Shown: positions 9,438-20,322 of the stretch, piece by piece
How positions within the stretch are numbered: the first letter of the stretch is position 1
How the letters are laid out: each line of letters begins with the position of its first letter
From: Hymenochaete sp. R1
Taxonomy: Eukaryota; Basidiomycota; Agaricomycetes; Hymenochaetales; Hymenochaetaceae
DNA length: 64,000 bases
Direction: 5' to 3'
Assembly (NCBI GenBank): GCA_019400425.1
Contig: JAFREE010000074.1
Span: 1-64,000 of the forward strand
Translations under genes and position numbers: made by a program
The notes under the pieces: model-generated
Told to the model about the DNA's origin: nothing
The model's database searches: none
The model's input: the letters and a program-made list of their open reading frames with translations, nothing else

Positions 9438-11697
9438 CTAGATAGTGAATGGTGGGTTGGCCACACTTTCGTCCGTAATCTCGCCCTTCGCCATCCGTCG
9501 TCGAAGCGTCTTATAGAATTCCAAACAATGCCTGATCATCTCGTCTCGGCCCTCCAAAGCTAGAGATGAGTTGACCCATATTTCTTGCATTTTCGGAGTC
9601 GCTCTTTTCAATTCTGCGAGCAACGGAAGCGTGGTTTTCAGGGGGGTGTCGCCTTTGATCCACCAGCTCCCGAGCGCGTTCATAATGTAACCTGCGTTGT
9701 TTGTTTCTCGGTGGACGGTATTGTCAAGTGTTAAGATTTACTCACTGCAGTAGTGTTCGTCGTCGTTGGGTATTTTCTGAGCCCCTTTCCAGTACAACTC
9801 AGCCGATTCACCCCAAAGCCTCTTCCGTTCCTCTTCATCTCTGTCTCTCGCCAGGCTTTTTCGTGCGTAAGCCTGCGTTCTGTCCATTTTCTGAGTAAAG
9901 CCGCATCTCCAAAAGTGATTTGGGAAGCGTACATACATAAGAGCCTCGGCTGCTGGGTAAGCATAGTATGATAAATGGAAAGGCTCGCCTTCTTGGACTA
10001 TTGTAAGATAACCCAAGCTGTTGCGTGCGTCTGTGACGCCATCGTACAGCTCTTTTGCTGCCTTCTCCAGCTTGTCTATGCTGAACCGAGGATTTTGACC
10101 TCCTGTTGAGGCGTGTCCCTAATACAATCTCAGATCAAGGCAGCAGTTCGATGAGATATAACTGAGCACCTGGGTAAGCGCTTCCAGATAGACAGATTGA
10201 ACACCAAAAAGGAATGTCTGCTCAAAGATCGCGCCTCTTTGAGCTTTTGGAATATGTCCCCAGCGGGTTCGTCCCTCTTTCAGAAGATCTATTGCCGCTT
10301 CGTAGAAATTGACTGATTGCGCATAATCTTGCCGCAAACCTGAAGCCAAGAAGGCTCGCATGATCCATGCTCTAGTTTAAAGACAGGTAAACACAAGTGA
10401 CCACAAAGCGAATGGAAGACATGCCTGACGGTGGTTGCAAGAGCAGGTCGGGTATCATTCCATCCTTTCGATTGTATACGCTTTTCGGCATCCAAAACAA
10501 TATCATGCGGTCCCATATCCGACCATTTAACCACATTGTACATCGTCGCTTCGAATATAACTGAGTTGACCCGCAGTTGCTTTCAATCAAATTTGCAGAT
10601 TCTCCATAAGCTGTATCACCTACCTTGTTTATTGAATCTTTGAAGCCAATCCGGTCTCTTGATGTAAAAGCAACGTCTATCCGAAAGAATAGCATTACTG
10701 TAGTTGGCTAGCACCTGTAGGAAGGAAGGATGAACTTGAGAAGTCGAGTACTCCCGAAAAAGACCCACATCTGTGCTTCCGGCTAAAGCATTCTGGAGTC
10801 CGTGTGAACTATTGGTCTCCCTCAGCAAGTCGAGGCTCTGTTCTGCGTCATGTAGATCCTGCGTACCCTTTAAAATATCTCATAGAGAATTATATGGATT
10901 TAACATACGTTTGAAGCCATGTTGATCACTTGTGCCTGAACATATGCGAGATCAGCGACAATTGACGTGGATTCGCTTTTATGAGCGTACGCTGGTTCTA
11001 ACGATGTCCGCAATCTCCTGAGCGGCGTTCTTGGTTAACAAATACTCTCTTGCCCGCTCCCAGGGCTTCTGTCCGATAGATTTGGGCACTGAATGGGTTG
11101 CGACTATCTTCGATTGCTGTGATTCTGCCCGTTCCATGCCTCGCTTCGCATTTTCAAGTCCTTTCTCGTATGTTTCTCTTTGGACCTTCTCTGCTGCAGT
11201 CAGCACGTCGTCGGGTAATGTTGATAGTGCTTTCTCATAAGAATCTATAGCATCGGACCAAGAGCCTAGTAACTATGCAGAATTCAGGGAGGTGTTCGGC
11301 AATGAAAGGAAGGGCTTTACTGACGGTTTGCGCAGCACCGCGCCTTCCCCATGCCTTAGCGTAGCCTGAGTCGATAGTCGTTGCCTTGTTACATGCATCA
11401 TCGGCCTCGTTTTTCCATATTGGATAGATAATGTTTACGCACTTTCTTCGCGTCCGAGCTTGCATCAAGGTACCTAGATTCAAGAATTACAGTCGAATCC
11501 AGTACTGAGATCAAAGACAGGACTCACTTTCCCATGGCGATGGCACACGCCGCGCGGTTGGAGTATATGATCGCATTCTGATCATCTATTTCAATGGCTT
11601 CCGAGTATTTTTTGTGCGCTTGGGCATATTTTTTCGCCGTGAACAGTTTGTTGCCCTCCTCCTTAAGGTTGTTAGCCTTTTCTTCGTTTCTGGACAT
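9438..11697 (-). CDS. TPR repeat protein, tandem paralog B, 552 aa
   Basis: There are 12 exons: 9438-9691, 9746-9879, 9937-10118, 10170-10371, 10425-10560, 10624-10714, 10769-10858, 10909-10935, 10991-11272, 11325-11384, 11443-11473, 11528-11697. The N-terminal TPRs are better kept than in paralog A: KEEGNKLFTAKKYAQAHKKY, YSNRAACAIAMGKYLDASSD, AWGRRGAAQT, then a third repeat SWSDAIDSYEKALSTLPDD. This is the usual co-chaperone-like array. The C-terminal 430 residues share blocks with A, including GSWWIKGDTPLKTT and TFLFGVQSVYLEAL. Intron 8 begins GC (CAG|GCATGT at 10425/10424), a different intron from the GC intron of A. All phases close and give a full-length protein. It is probably a cytosolic scaffold or co-chaperone; the client is unknown. 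Confidence 0.82.
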
Positions 11698-12727
11698 GAC
11701 TTTGACTCAATTATATAGCATCCTGAGTATGCGTGAAATACATGCACATGCTCACCTGAAGTATTGGTAGGATGGCGTGCGCAGGTATTCGTTAGTAGTC
11801 CAGTCAGATGAGAGTCGAAAGTCAAGACACGACAAACGCGTGGGCGTCGACGACGCGACGCACCAATTAGCGAGCACGTGGACCGTGTCTTATGATATGT
11901 GGCTGCAGAGTGACTGCAGGCTGCTAAGCTAAGTACTCGTAAAACACTCAAAACACTCAACCGTTCATGTAGATAGCGCTCAGAATCATAATGAGACTTC
12001 TTTCAGACAGAAAAAAAAATACTGGTTTTGATACACTTTGCCCATACAATCTTTCCACTTTGACATGATTCCTAGTCGAAGCAGACGAAAACATCACAAT
12101 CAAGTCATCGATGAAAAAAAGGGACTAGAGCAGTCGTGTGGGTGCGGCCTAACGTCAATGCTTTAGTATGTTCTTTACGGGCTTGCGTGAACTATTTAAA
12201 CAGTTTTGCCAGAATTGCTACGAGATCTTTCTTCTTTTTCTTTCTGAAACGGGTATTAAATAAACCGTAGCGTACGCCTCCTGTAATGTCGAAAGAGATG
12301 ATGTTTGAGACAAAAGGACAGAAAGGAGCTCGTCCAATGCGATTCCACCTCATTTTTGGCAAAAAGCCAGTAAGCGAGTCACATGAGGCGCTCTTTTTCC
12401 ACGTTGGTGATCTTACTTAGTACTGTGCGGCGTGTCTTGCGTCCCCGTCTCTCCCCGTCACGGCACCGCTGTTGAAAAGCCGGCTTGCTTCCTTGGGAAA
12501 ACTCCTTCGACGCCGTCAATTGCATTTCAAAGCCAAAGACGGAAGAACTCTGGTCGGTGTGATGCTCTTTCTGAATCAACTAGCGATGTTAAAAGTCTGA
12601 ATTAATCACCATGGTCGACGCTCACAGCGTCGTGCCTGGCTTTAGATCCCCTTCAGATCTCTCCGCCACCACGTAGTCGTGTTTGCCGCCCCGAGGAAGT
12701 CTTAGCGACGACCAGAATGCAGCATTT
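11698..12727. other. Divergent intergenic region
   Basis: Upstream DNA of TPR paralog B (-) and the DUF6533 gene (+). The segment 11811-11890 is the copy of the CCAAT-containing block found before paralog A. Short frames at 12379-12579 and 12622-12867 (-) do not look like genes. An ATG in good context at 12611 meets a stop after 21 codons. Confidence 0.4.
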
Positions 12728-14806
12728 ATGACTATTATCGGCGGCATAGTAAGTCTGCATTGATCTCGCTCTTGTGTCGGCGACCTTCGATATGCTGATT
12801 TCCTCTGCAGGATCTCACCAGCTCCACCATAGGTAAGTAGTCGTTCGAGACATACTCGCAACTCCAAATGAACACTTACCTTTCTTGAAGCCGCTTTCGG
12901 AGCCCTGCTTGTAAGTTATTGGAGTATTTATTACGTCTGTATTTGATCTTACGCGCATGCACAAGGTCTACGATGTGTTTTTTGTGACATTAGAACAAGA
13001 GGTCAATACGCGTGCACTGTCATGGGCCGACCCGAACCTGACTACAGTCTTGGAATTTATCAGATAAATCTTTTCTGGCCATCACCTTGGAATCGCGGAA
13101 AAGTAAGTTGCCGTGGGGTTTAAAGTTTCATTTCAATTTCTGACTTCTGACGGAAACTGCCCGCAGATTCTTTTCTTACTTAATCGATACCTCCCTTTCG
13201 TTGATACCTTCTTGTCTTTGCATTGTACGTGGTCGTTTTCCCGTGATCCCAGGCAACTCTTATCACCTCTATCTCACCAGTATTAACTGGAAAAAATACC
13301 GATCAGGTTTGTCTTCCATGTTCGCTTGCTTATTGGTTTGAATTGCTCATGTTACCCTTCAGAGCTGTCTTCTTGGCTTCAAAGTATTAACATGTGAGTT
13401 CCCTTCAAGCTCCGCTGGATTTTGTCTAAGACATCTTTAGGGTTGATCGTTATTGGAATAATTATTTCCGAAAGTACGCTCGCTTCGCTGATACTTCTGA
13501 CCATCCATTAATGTCTTCCAGTTATCCTCATGATTCGTACGCATGCTTTGTGGGGAGCTAATCGTATTATACGCTATCTTCTTGTTGGACTGGGCTTGGT
13601 AAGAGCTGGCTTGGCTTGTATTATCCTGTTCTAATCTCACATTCCTGAAGATTTTATTTATACCTGGAATAGTCGTGACTCAGATTGAAGTCATGTCTTT
13701 CGATTGTGAGTCGCATTATTTTTTTCTATTGAAACCTTGGTCAAAACTCATCTGTGCGTAAGATATAGCAACCTCTTCCGGTTGCACAAAGGCTCATCCA
13801 TCGAGCCCGATCATTTTTATTGCTTTCTTGTTACTAATTATTTGCGAAACCAGTACGTCTGTACCTCCCTACTGTCCTTGAGTATCTTTGATATTTAGAA
13901 TATCCACTCTAGTCATTGTTGCTTTGACGCTAATACGAGCGGGACTCCATTGTAAGATATCATTCCATCTCTTCGAAAATAGCCATCTAACTCTGCAACA
14001 GGCGGATCTCGGAGCCAACGATCTTCTTTACTGAACACTGTCGTTAAAGATGGTAAGTATATTTGTGAACTTGAAGCTTTGCGTGCGAGTTGTTTACGAG
14101 AATGATGCATAGGGCTCTTTTACTATGTATACCTTCTTGGTGAGTGGCAACCCTCGATATCAGGCCGCTGTCTAATAGGTCACCAGCCTTCTCGATTGTT
14201 AATCTTGTCATAGCTGTTGCTGCACCTGTAAGCATATCCATACTTGTCAACGCCAGTCTCTAAGAAACTTTGCAGCCAAGCTTCGCCAATTGGCTGACGA
14301 CGTAAGTTTCCCTTCTGCGCTGTATGGTACGTAGCTAATAATCCCTTCGTTCTAGGCCTCAGCGTGTCGTTCATAGCTTACTCTGTTCGCGTGTACTCAT
14401 CCACATCCGCCTTCATAATGTCGAGGCCACAACGGACGAAGTTTCTCAAGGCTCACTTGTCTTCGCTTCACGGAATGCGTATAACAAGGTCAACCATACG
14501 TTTTCAGACGATTCTACTGGCTCGCCGACGGCATCCGGCTCTTCAGGCAGTCAGCCATTCCTATCCTTCAAGAGCATCGGCGAGGTGCATTATCCTGAGA
14601 CGCCGAGTTCACCAGACCGTAGTTGGAGGGGACAACCTGAAAGTCGATGGAATGAAAATGATGGAGCGTACGAGCTTCAGGATCTATCATCTCCTTCTCC
14701 TGCTACACCGGGCGAGCGGCACGGTTTTATTGTTAGGACTTCACATCATTTGTCTACATCAGGGGGCGATACGAAAGGAAAGGGAAAGGAAGGACTAGAT
14801 GTATGA
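12728..14806 (+). CDS. DUF6533 multi-pass membrane protein, 380 aa, 18 exons
   Basis: Exons: 12728-12748, 12811-12832, 12891-12910, 12966-13001, 13064-13102, 13167-13224, 13281-13306, 13363-13393, 13441-13473, 13522-13598, 13651-13705, 13763-13852, 13913-13951, 14002-14052, 14113-14139, 14187-14227, 14276-14301, 14356-14806. All phases close. The N-terminal DUF6533 signature is clear: a first helix, VYDVFFVTLEQE, then FWPSPWNRGKILFLLNRY. More hydrophobic helices follow (LIVIGIIISEIILMIRTHAL, LLVGLGLILFIPGIVVT, IIFIAFLLLIICE, AFSIVNLVIAVAAP), making about seven, then a conserved QRVVHSLLCSRVL segment and a Ser/Thr-rich cytoplasmic tail of about 120 residues. The family is abundant in Agaricomycetes, is 7TM-like, and has no proven function. 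Many exons are 20-60 nt. The first ATG is the least certain point. Confidence 0.85.
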
Positions 14807-15060
14807 TAATTCTACAGTATGATGGATGAAGACGAGAAATGAATGCCCTTGGAGGAGGAATATTAGCGATACAATAAGGAAAGGCGACACAAAATTACGA
14901 GGATATGAATTTTAAGGTATAAGTCCGAAGCAAAAAATAACGTTAGGATTGTCAGCGATGGTGTGGTCAGTGTATGCCCACTCATGTTCCAGTACCTCGA
15001 GGTTTTTCGTGACCTGGAATTTGAGACGGACTTGCTCCGTAAGGTTGCACGCTCAGCACT

Positions 15061-16243
15061 TCAGTCCGGTGGCGGTTCCGGTCCGCGTGCAAACATCGAC
15101 GCCGAAACGTCGCCCTTCGTCCCAATTCCATTTTCCTGCTGCTGTTCTTGCTGCTTCCCTATACGTGCTACCTCACCCATTAGATATAACATTTGACTTT
15201 GTAGATTGGCAAGTCTTTTCCCCAATGTTGGCTTCTCATCGGGAGAGGCATTCGGAGGCACCCATGGTGTGATACTACCCAGTAGCACATTTGTTTCACC
15301 GGCGCTCTTCTCCGGGGACAGGTACAGAGTGTTTCCTCCGTGGATGTCAATCACTCTCGTAGCGGGGGGTAAAGGAGAGATCAGGTCTATAGGTCCCCTG
15401 CCATCTCCCGGCCGTGACCTTCGCCGACGATGGCACCAGAGGAATAGTCCTGCGAGAATCGCAATACCACCAATACCGCCCACTACGCCACCTGCGATAG
15501 CGCCTGTAGGTACGCGCGATGGTTGCGCAGAATTCAGGGCCGATGTGGCACTCGTCTGAAGGCTGTCGTTATTTGTGCTGTTTCATACCAGTTGCGTGGT
15601 GAGCATTCCGCAGAAGTGAGAAAGGTAGAAATCTAGGGGCTCACGAGTATTTGAGGTAGTCAAACATAAGTAAAGAGGCCTTGTCATTCGAGCCTACTAT
15701 GCTGATCGTATGCTCTTTATCTTCGAGATCGGAAGTCGAGTAAACGGAAGCGTTGTATTGGAAGCCGGCTGTCGAAGGGGTGTAGTCGAAAGACGAAACG
15801 GATTCACCATCGATGACGATATTGAGATGGGTCCCTATGACCTTTCTGTCTAAATCATTGCCGGCCAGGATAAAGTACGCCGACACCGCGTAGCCTACAT
15901 ATACCAGTACAATCCCCGAGAGAGCTCGTAAGAATACGATAGAGTAGAAAAGAGGGAATGACGAACCCGTGAATGTATACTCGATCGACAGATTCCCGAC
16001 TTTCCCACCCGTTGCGGTGTGCCAGGAGCCGTTCAAAACCTGCGTCGCATCGATTCCGGTCACTGTACACTCAGTACACGTCGGTCCGTCCTTCCACGAG
16101 TTGAGGCTGGCGTCCGCATTGTAGAGGGGCATCAAGCCTGTTACTTCGTCTCCGATTGCATCGTCGACGATGATGTCACGAGCGAGGACTTGAAGCAGCT
16201 CCAAGAAGAAGGCCAAGAGCACAAACCACGAAAGTATTCCCAT
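15061..16243 (-). CDS. Single-pass surface protein, array copy 1, 347 aa
   Basis: Exons: 15061-15577, 15645-15894, 15967-16243. The signal peptide is residues 1-21 (MGILSWFVLLAFFLELLQVLA). The ectodomain opens RDIIVDDAIGDEVTG, has a CTEC motif, then YAVSAYFILAG, an N-glycosylation-site-bearing segment and LLMFDYLKYS. A Ser/Thr-rich stalk leads to a TM helix at about 203-224 (AIAGG...ILAGLFLWC) followed by RRRR, so the tail of about 120 residues faces the cytoplasm. A predicted coiled segment near the C-terminus (QMLYLMGEVARI) is shared with copies 2 and 3. The start was chosen for the signal peptide; an upstream in-frame ATG would bury it. Intron 1 has a weak GTTCGT donor and is itself open in frame. 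It belongs to a common basidiomycete family of unknown ligand and is possibly a wall or surface sensor. Confidence 0.82.
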
Positions 16244-17779
16244 CTCCTCATGTGGCAACCCCAGCACCAATAGCGAGAGCTTACTTGAAGAGGAGACCGC
16301 AGAAGAGAACAGACAACGCCACCGACTCCGATGGGGAGAAAAAGACGAGAGCTTCACGTTGTCACTGGTCTGCTGCTTCATAAACAACTCGACGCATGTT
16401 TATTGTCTCCGTCCGCTTGCAGGTCCATCAGCGCTCGCGCTCGAGAAACAAGGGACGAGGTGCGCACAGCAACATCGCTTCGATTTTTGAAGCCCACGCT
16501 GAACGGCAAGTGTAGCAAATAAGGTCGATCGATGAAATCATCGTGGACTATACCTCGCGAGCCTCATTAAAGATGGCAGTACAAAAGAGAAAGCACGGTC
16601 TCGAAACCCTCGGAATCCCAGAGACTTGGTTGTCGAATCCGAAGAGGTTGGTAACTGACTAAGCTGCCACTGGCTGGGTCTGAAGTACTTGTTCTGTCGC
16701 CACACAATAATATTGTACCTCTTCATCCTTTCCTCAAGCTCTGCGACTTTGGACTTGAAAAGTGAAGAGGCTCAAAAAGATACTGATTTTTATGAGATCT
16801 CAGGCTGAAGGTCGACGAAAGGGTCATCATCTGATCTGCTCTCGACGGCTTTGAGATGTTTCTGCCATTTCTGCTCTTCCATACGCTGACAGCTGCTAGC
16901 AGGTTTCGCTCTCCTTCAACATAGTACGCAAGTGCCAATCGCCCACGGGCCCTGGGAAATTTGAAGCTGATCTCTCTGGGCAACCGTATCCAACTGCAAG
17001 CAAAGTATTCACTAATACTTTATCTCCTTACCTTATAGATATTATATCCATTGGACGAGCAGCAGTGTCACGTAATAGTAAGAATTTCGTATCCCAGGTC
17101 CAAGAGCTCGGTCTTGAAGAATGGCAGGTTGTGAGCGAATCAGCGAAATGGATTGAAAATATCATAATTTTCACCTTAAAATACAACTACATATGCATTC
17201 CAAGAATAAGTTCGGGTGGACATTCAGAGCTTGGAGATCATGACGAATGCACAGATGAGTGTCAAGAAAGATGATGATGATTTGAGTCGAAGGGCGACAC
17301 ATCATCCGAACCGCTGGTTGATGTGGCTGTGTACAGTCGAGGATCTGCAAGAAATCTCATTGACAAGCATCTCGAATCGTTGATATTCGTCGTTTTCGAG
17401 AAAGACATGGTTACTGTACTAGCGATGCGGGCGTCATTGTTCATCGATGCAATGCACGTAAATCCTAAAGACGCTTGACCCGCGTGTGTTTATCAATATC
17501 AATGGTTGCGTCTGCAAATGTGAATGAGTGTGAGAGAATGTTCGGATGAGTAACCGAAAGGAATTTGGAAATAGTTGTGCGATACTGAAAGGAAGGGAGT
17601 GTATTCATTGCACTCGAAACAAAAGTACGGAAATGGCTAATGATACAGCGGAGGCGGTGGTACAGGTGGTAAAGCCACATAATGCATTTTTTGGGACGAA
17701 GAAGAGTGGGAAGGGAGAGAAGTGTAAGTCGGTAAGATCGGGGAAAACAAAAGTGAGTTGATAATAAACACAAGTCCAT
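16244..17779. other. Intergenic region holding a gene relic
   Basis: Upstream DNA of array copy 1 and 3' flank of array copy 2. Two short blocks (tctccgtccgcttgc near 16406-16420 and catcagcgctcg near 16426-16437) recur upstream of copy 2. A relic of the 0.6 kb orphan gene occupies about 16790-16935. The rest shows nothing I can support. Confidence 0.5.
16790..16935 (-). pseudogene. Relic of the C-terminus of the 638-2344 orphan gene
   Basis: Read on the minus strand, 16882-16790 encodes MEEQKWQKHLKAVESRSDDD and ends in TAA. It aligns to the last residues of the 638-2344 protein (DQQKWQKHLKAVSSRPADDE). Just upstream, TMLKESETC aligns to the preceding TIFKESGIC, but about 16 nt inserted between the two pieces break the frame with a TAG. 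Nucleotide identity is high over gctttgagatgtttctgcca. No further part of the gene is found, so this is a truncated, frameshifted copy. Confidence 0.7.
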
Positions 17780-19042
17780 TCAACAAGAAGACCCGCCCTT
17801 CTCTGGTTTCACTCGTCCCTTATTCCGAGCTCCATTTAATCCATAAGGTCGTACACCTTGCACTTCGGTCCTGTACTCTGGTGGTGGTGGCTCCGCTCTA
17901 TTCCGAGGTAGTAATGGCTCTGGGATGCTCGTACTCAGTCGGATTTCCTTTTGCTGCTGTTCCTGCTGCTTTCGTAACCTGTCCACCTCGCCCATCAAAT
18001 ACAACACCTGACCTTGTAAGTCATCGTGTTCCTTCCCCTTCATCGGCATTGGCCCTTTACTGGGAGTCGGAGGAGGCACCCATGGAGAGATACTACCCAA
18101 CGCCACCTTCGATTCCGCAGCACTCTTTTCCTCGGAAGGTAAATTCAGCGTGTTCCCACCAGGTACGGCAGTTAATCGCTTGGGGTAGGGTGTCATTAGG
18201 TCTACAGGACCTCCGTCGTTGCCCGGGCGTGATCTGCGTCGGCGATGACACCAGAAGAGAAGGCCCGCGACGAAGATAAGCGTACAGGCGCCGCCGGCTG
18301 CGCCACCTGCGATAGCTCCGACGGGTACCTGCGATGATCGTGTGGAAGTCGAAGTCGCACTTATGCTCGCTTGAGTGGACGATGCGGATTGAGGAAGATT
18401 GTTGTTTGTTCTGGTTGAGAAGTGTTTAAGATATGCTATGAAGTTGTTGATGTCCAGGTGAGGTAAATGACTCACGAATATTTGAGATAGTCAAACATGA
18501 GCAAGGAAACTTGACCTTCTGCGCTCGCTATTCGAATAGTATGCTCCTTGTCTTCGAGACCGGTTCTTGAGTAAACGGACACGTTGTATTGAAATCCTAC
18601 TGAGGATGGAGTAAAATTGAAAGACGAAACAATTTCGCCGTCGATGGATATGTCCAGGTTTGTCGACGTGACGACGCCTTTGTCATATTCATTCCCGGCA
18701 AGTATGAAGTACGCAGAGACAGTATATCCTATACAGGACGTCAGCTTCCAAGAATTTTTAGGAAGGATTATTGGCCTTACCAGTAAATGTGTATTCAATC
18801 GACGTAGATGAGCCCGTCGCTTCTTGCCAGGTACCATCCAACAGCTGACTCCGATCTATCCCAGTAATAGCGCACCCAGTACACGTCGGACCATCGTTCC
18901 ATGCCTTGTCGTCCGCATCTGCGTGGTAGAGAGGCTTCAGACCCGTGACTTCGTCTCCATTTGTGTCGTCTACAATGATTTCACGAGAGAAGGTAGTTGT
19001 CAAGAAACAACACCAGAGAAGGAGGCAGAGCGTGGCCCTCAT
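17780..19042 (-). CDS. Single-pass surface protein, array copy 2, 381 aa
   Basis: Exons: 17780-18410, 18476-18728, 18781-19042. It has the same three-exon, same-phase structure as copies 1 and 3. The signal peptide is MRATLCLLLWCCFLTTTFS. The ectodomain opens REIIVDDTNGDEVTG, has the Cys pair CTGC, then YTVSAYFILAGNEYD and SLLMFDYLKYS. A Ser/Thr stalk (STSTRSSQ) precedes the TM helix at about 203-226 (AIAGGAAGGACTLIFVAGLL), RRRR and a tail of about 150 residues with the shared QVLYLMGEVDRLRKQQEQQQ coiled-coil stretch. It is the closest relative of copy 1; upstream blocks are shared too, so the duplication included the promoter. Role inferred: cell-surface receptor or wall-sensing protein. No enzyme motif is seen. 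Confidence 0.82.
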
Positions 19043-20322
19043 GTTCTTCGTGTTGCACCAAATAGGACCCAGACGAAAGAAGGGGAAGAGAAGGAAGGGA
19101 GGAAGAAAGTAAAAATCATCGATCTATACCTCATAAACGATCTCGGCCAAGGAAGTAAGGTAGAGCAACCTATCTCCGTTCGCTTGCGCTTGCGAAACGC
19201 ATCAGCGCTCGAAGCGCACAGCAGCGTCTATTTCCATCCGATCCTCGTAATGTGAATGAGGGTGAGCAAGATGATCGTTACTCCGAGCCCTTTCACCGGT
19301 TTCATCACTTCTAGCTTGCAGGGATACAAAATTCAAGCTCTGCAAATGAAATTGGATGGGGGCGCGGAGTTGTTCTGAAACGAAATCATCGCGATTCTTG
19401 TCTCTTTTTGGAATGACATCAAAGGAAGCAAAGCTCCAGGTCCAGGTACCGAGTCGGACTGCCGGAGGCTCTTCTCATTGATTCCGGTGTATTTGCCTTG
19501 GCGCACGGCAATCAGTTTTCCATGACGTTCGGAGTGAAGAAACAGGATTCTCCAAGTTCAAAATCCCGAAGTACGAGTGAGTACGCAGTCGCCAGGGTCT
19601 TGAACTGAAAATGAGGTAGAATTTTCTTCTGGGTTATTGTAACAAGAGTGAACTTGTGTTAAAGTTGAAGAGTAAAAAAGCCGCAAAATCGTCAAGTTGA
19701 CGGCCCCAGTGGCCCCGTTCCAGGAGCCCAGGAAGCTTCAAATCTAGTCGGTAACTTACAAAGCATCACTGCTCCGTGTTCCGGTCATTGATGCGGCCAT
19801 TGCAAACAAAGATCCGCGAGAATCCTCTCCGAGAGACCGAGGAGACACGCGGCCCACGCGGGTTCATGTGCCGTCCTGACCACCTCTAGTGATAGAAAGT
19901 ATACCGAGGACACTTTGCCATTCGCCAAGATTCAGCTCGTGGAGACTGAACAAAGCAGTGCATGCATGGTCTTGCCTCGCTCTTGGTATCGGTGAATCCA
20001 TGCCGATATTAATGGGAAGCTGTAAACTAAGGCCTGATCAGACACAGACTAGGGGACAACAAGAAGGCACGTACAAGTGCCCACAAAGTTCCCTGAACTC
20101 ACACACCTTGATGAACTCCATATGCGTGCACCAAAGGGAAGTGCGATGGTATAAAAAATTGATAGGAGCAATCTTTTACAGATAAACCTGAATAAGATTC
20201 CCCCGGAACAAAGAGAGAGAGAGAGAGAAGGAACGGAAGAAAATATTTAAATAAATGTGAGAAAACCCATGCATACGAACAAGATGAAATCCCTCAAACA
20301 AAACAAAAGTCAATACCGAACA
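19043..20322. other. Intergenic region, 1.3 kb
   Basis: Upstream DNA of array copy 2, with the blocks shared with copy 1 at about 19173-19187 and 19200-19211, and the 3' flank of copy 3. A (GA)n run lies at about 20213-20228. Frames of up to 98 codons are not gene-like. Confidence 0.45.

Noticed and set aside
12611..12676. ATG in good context as start of the DUF6533 gene
   Set aside because: It is in frame with the chosen start but runs into TAG after 21 codons with no plausible intron.
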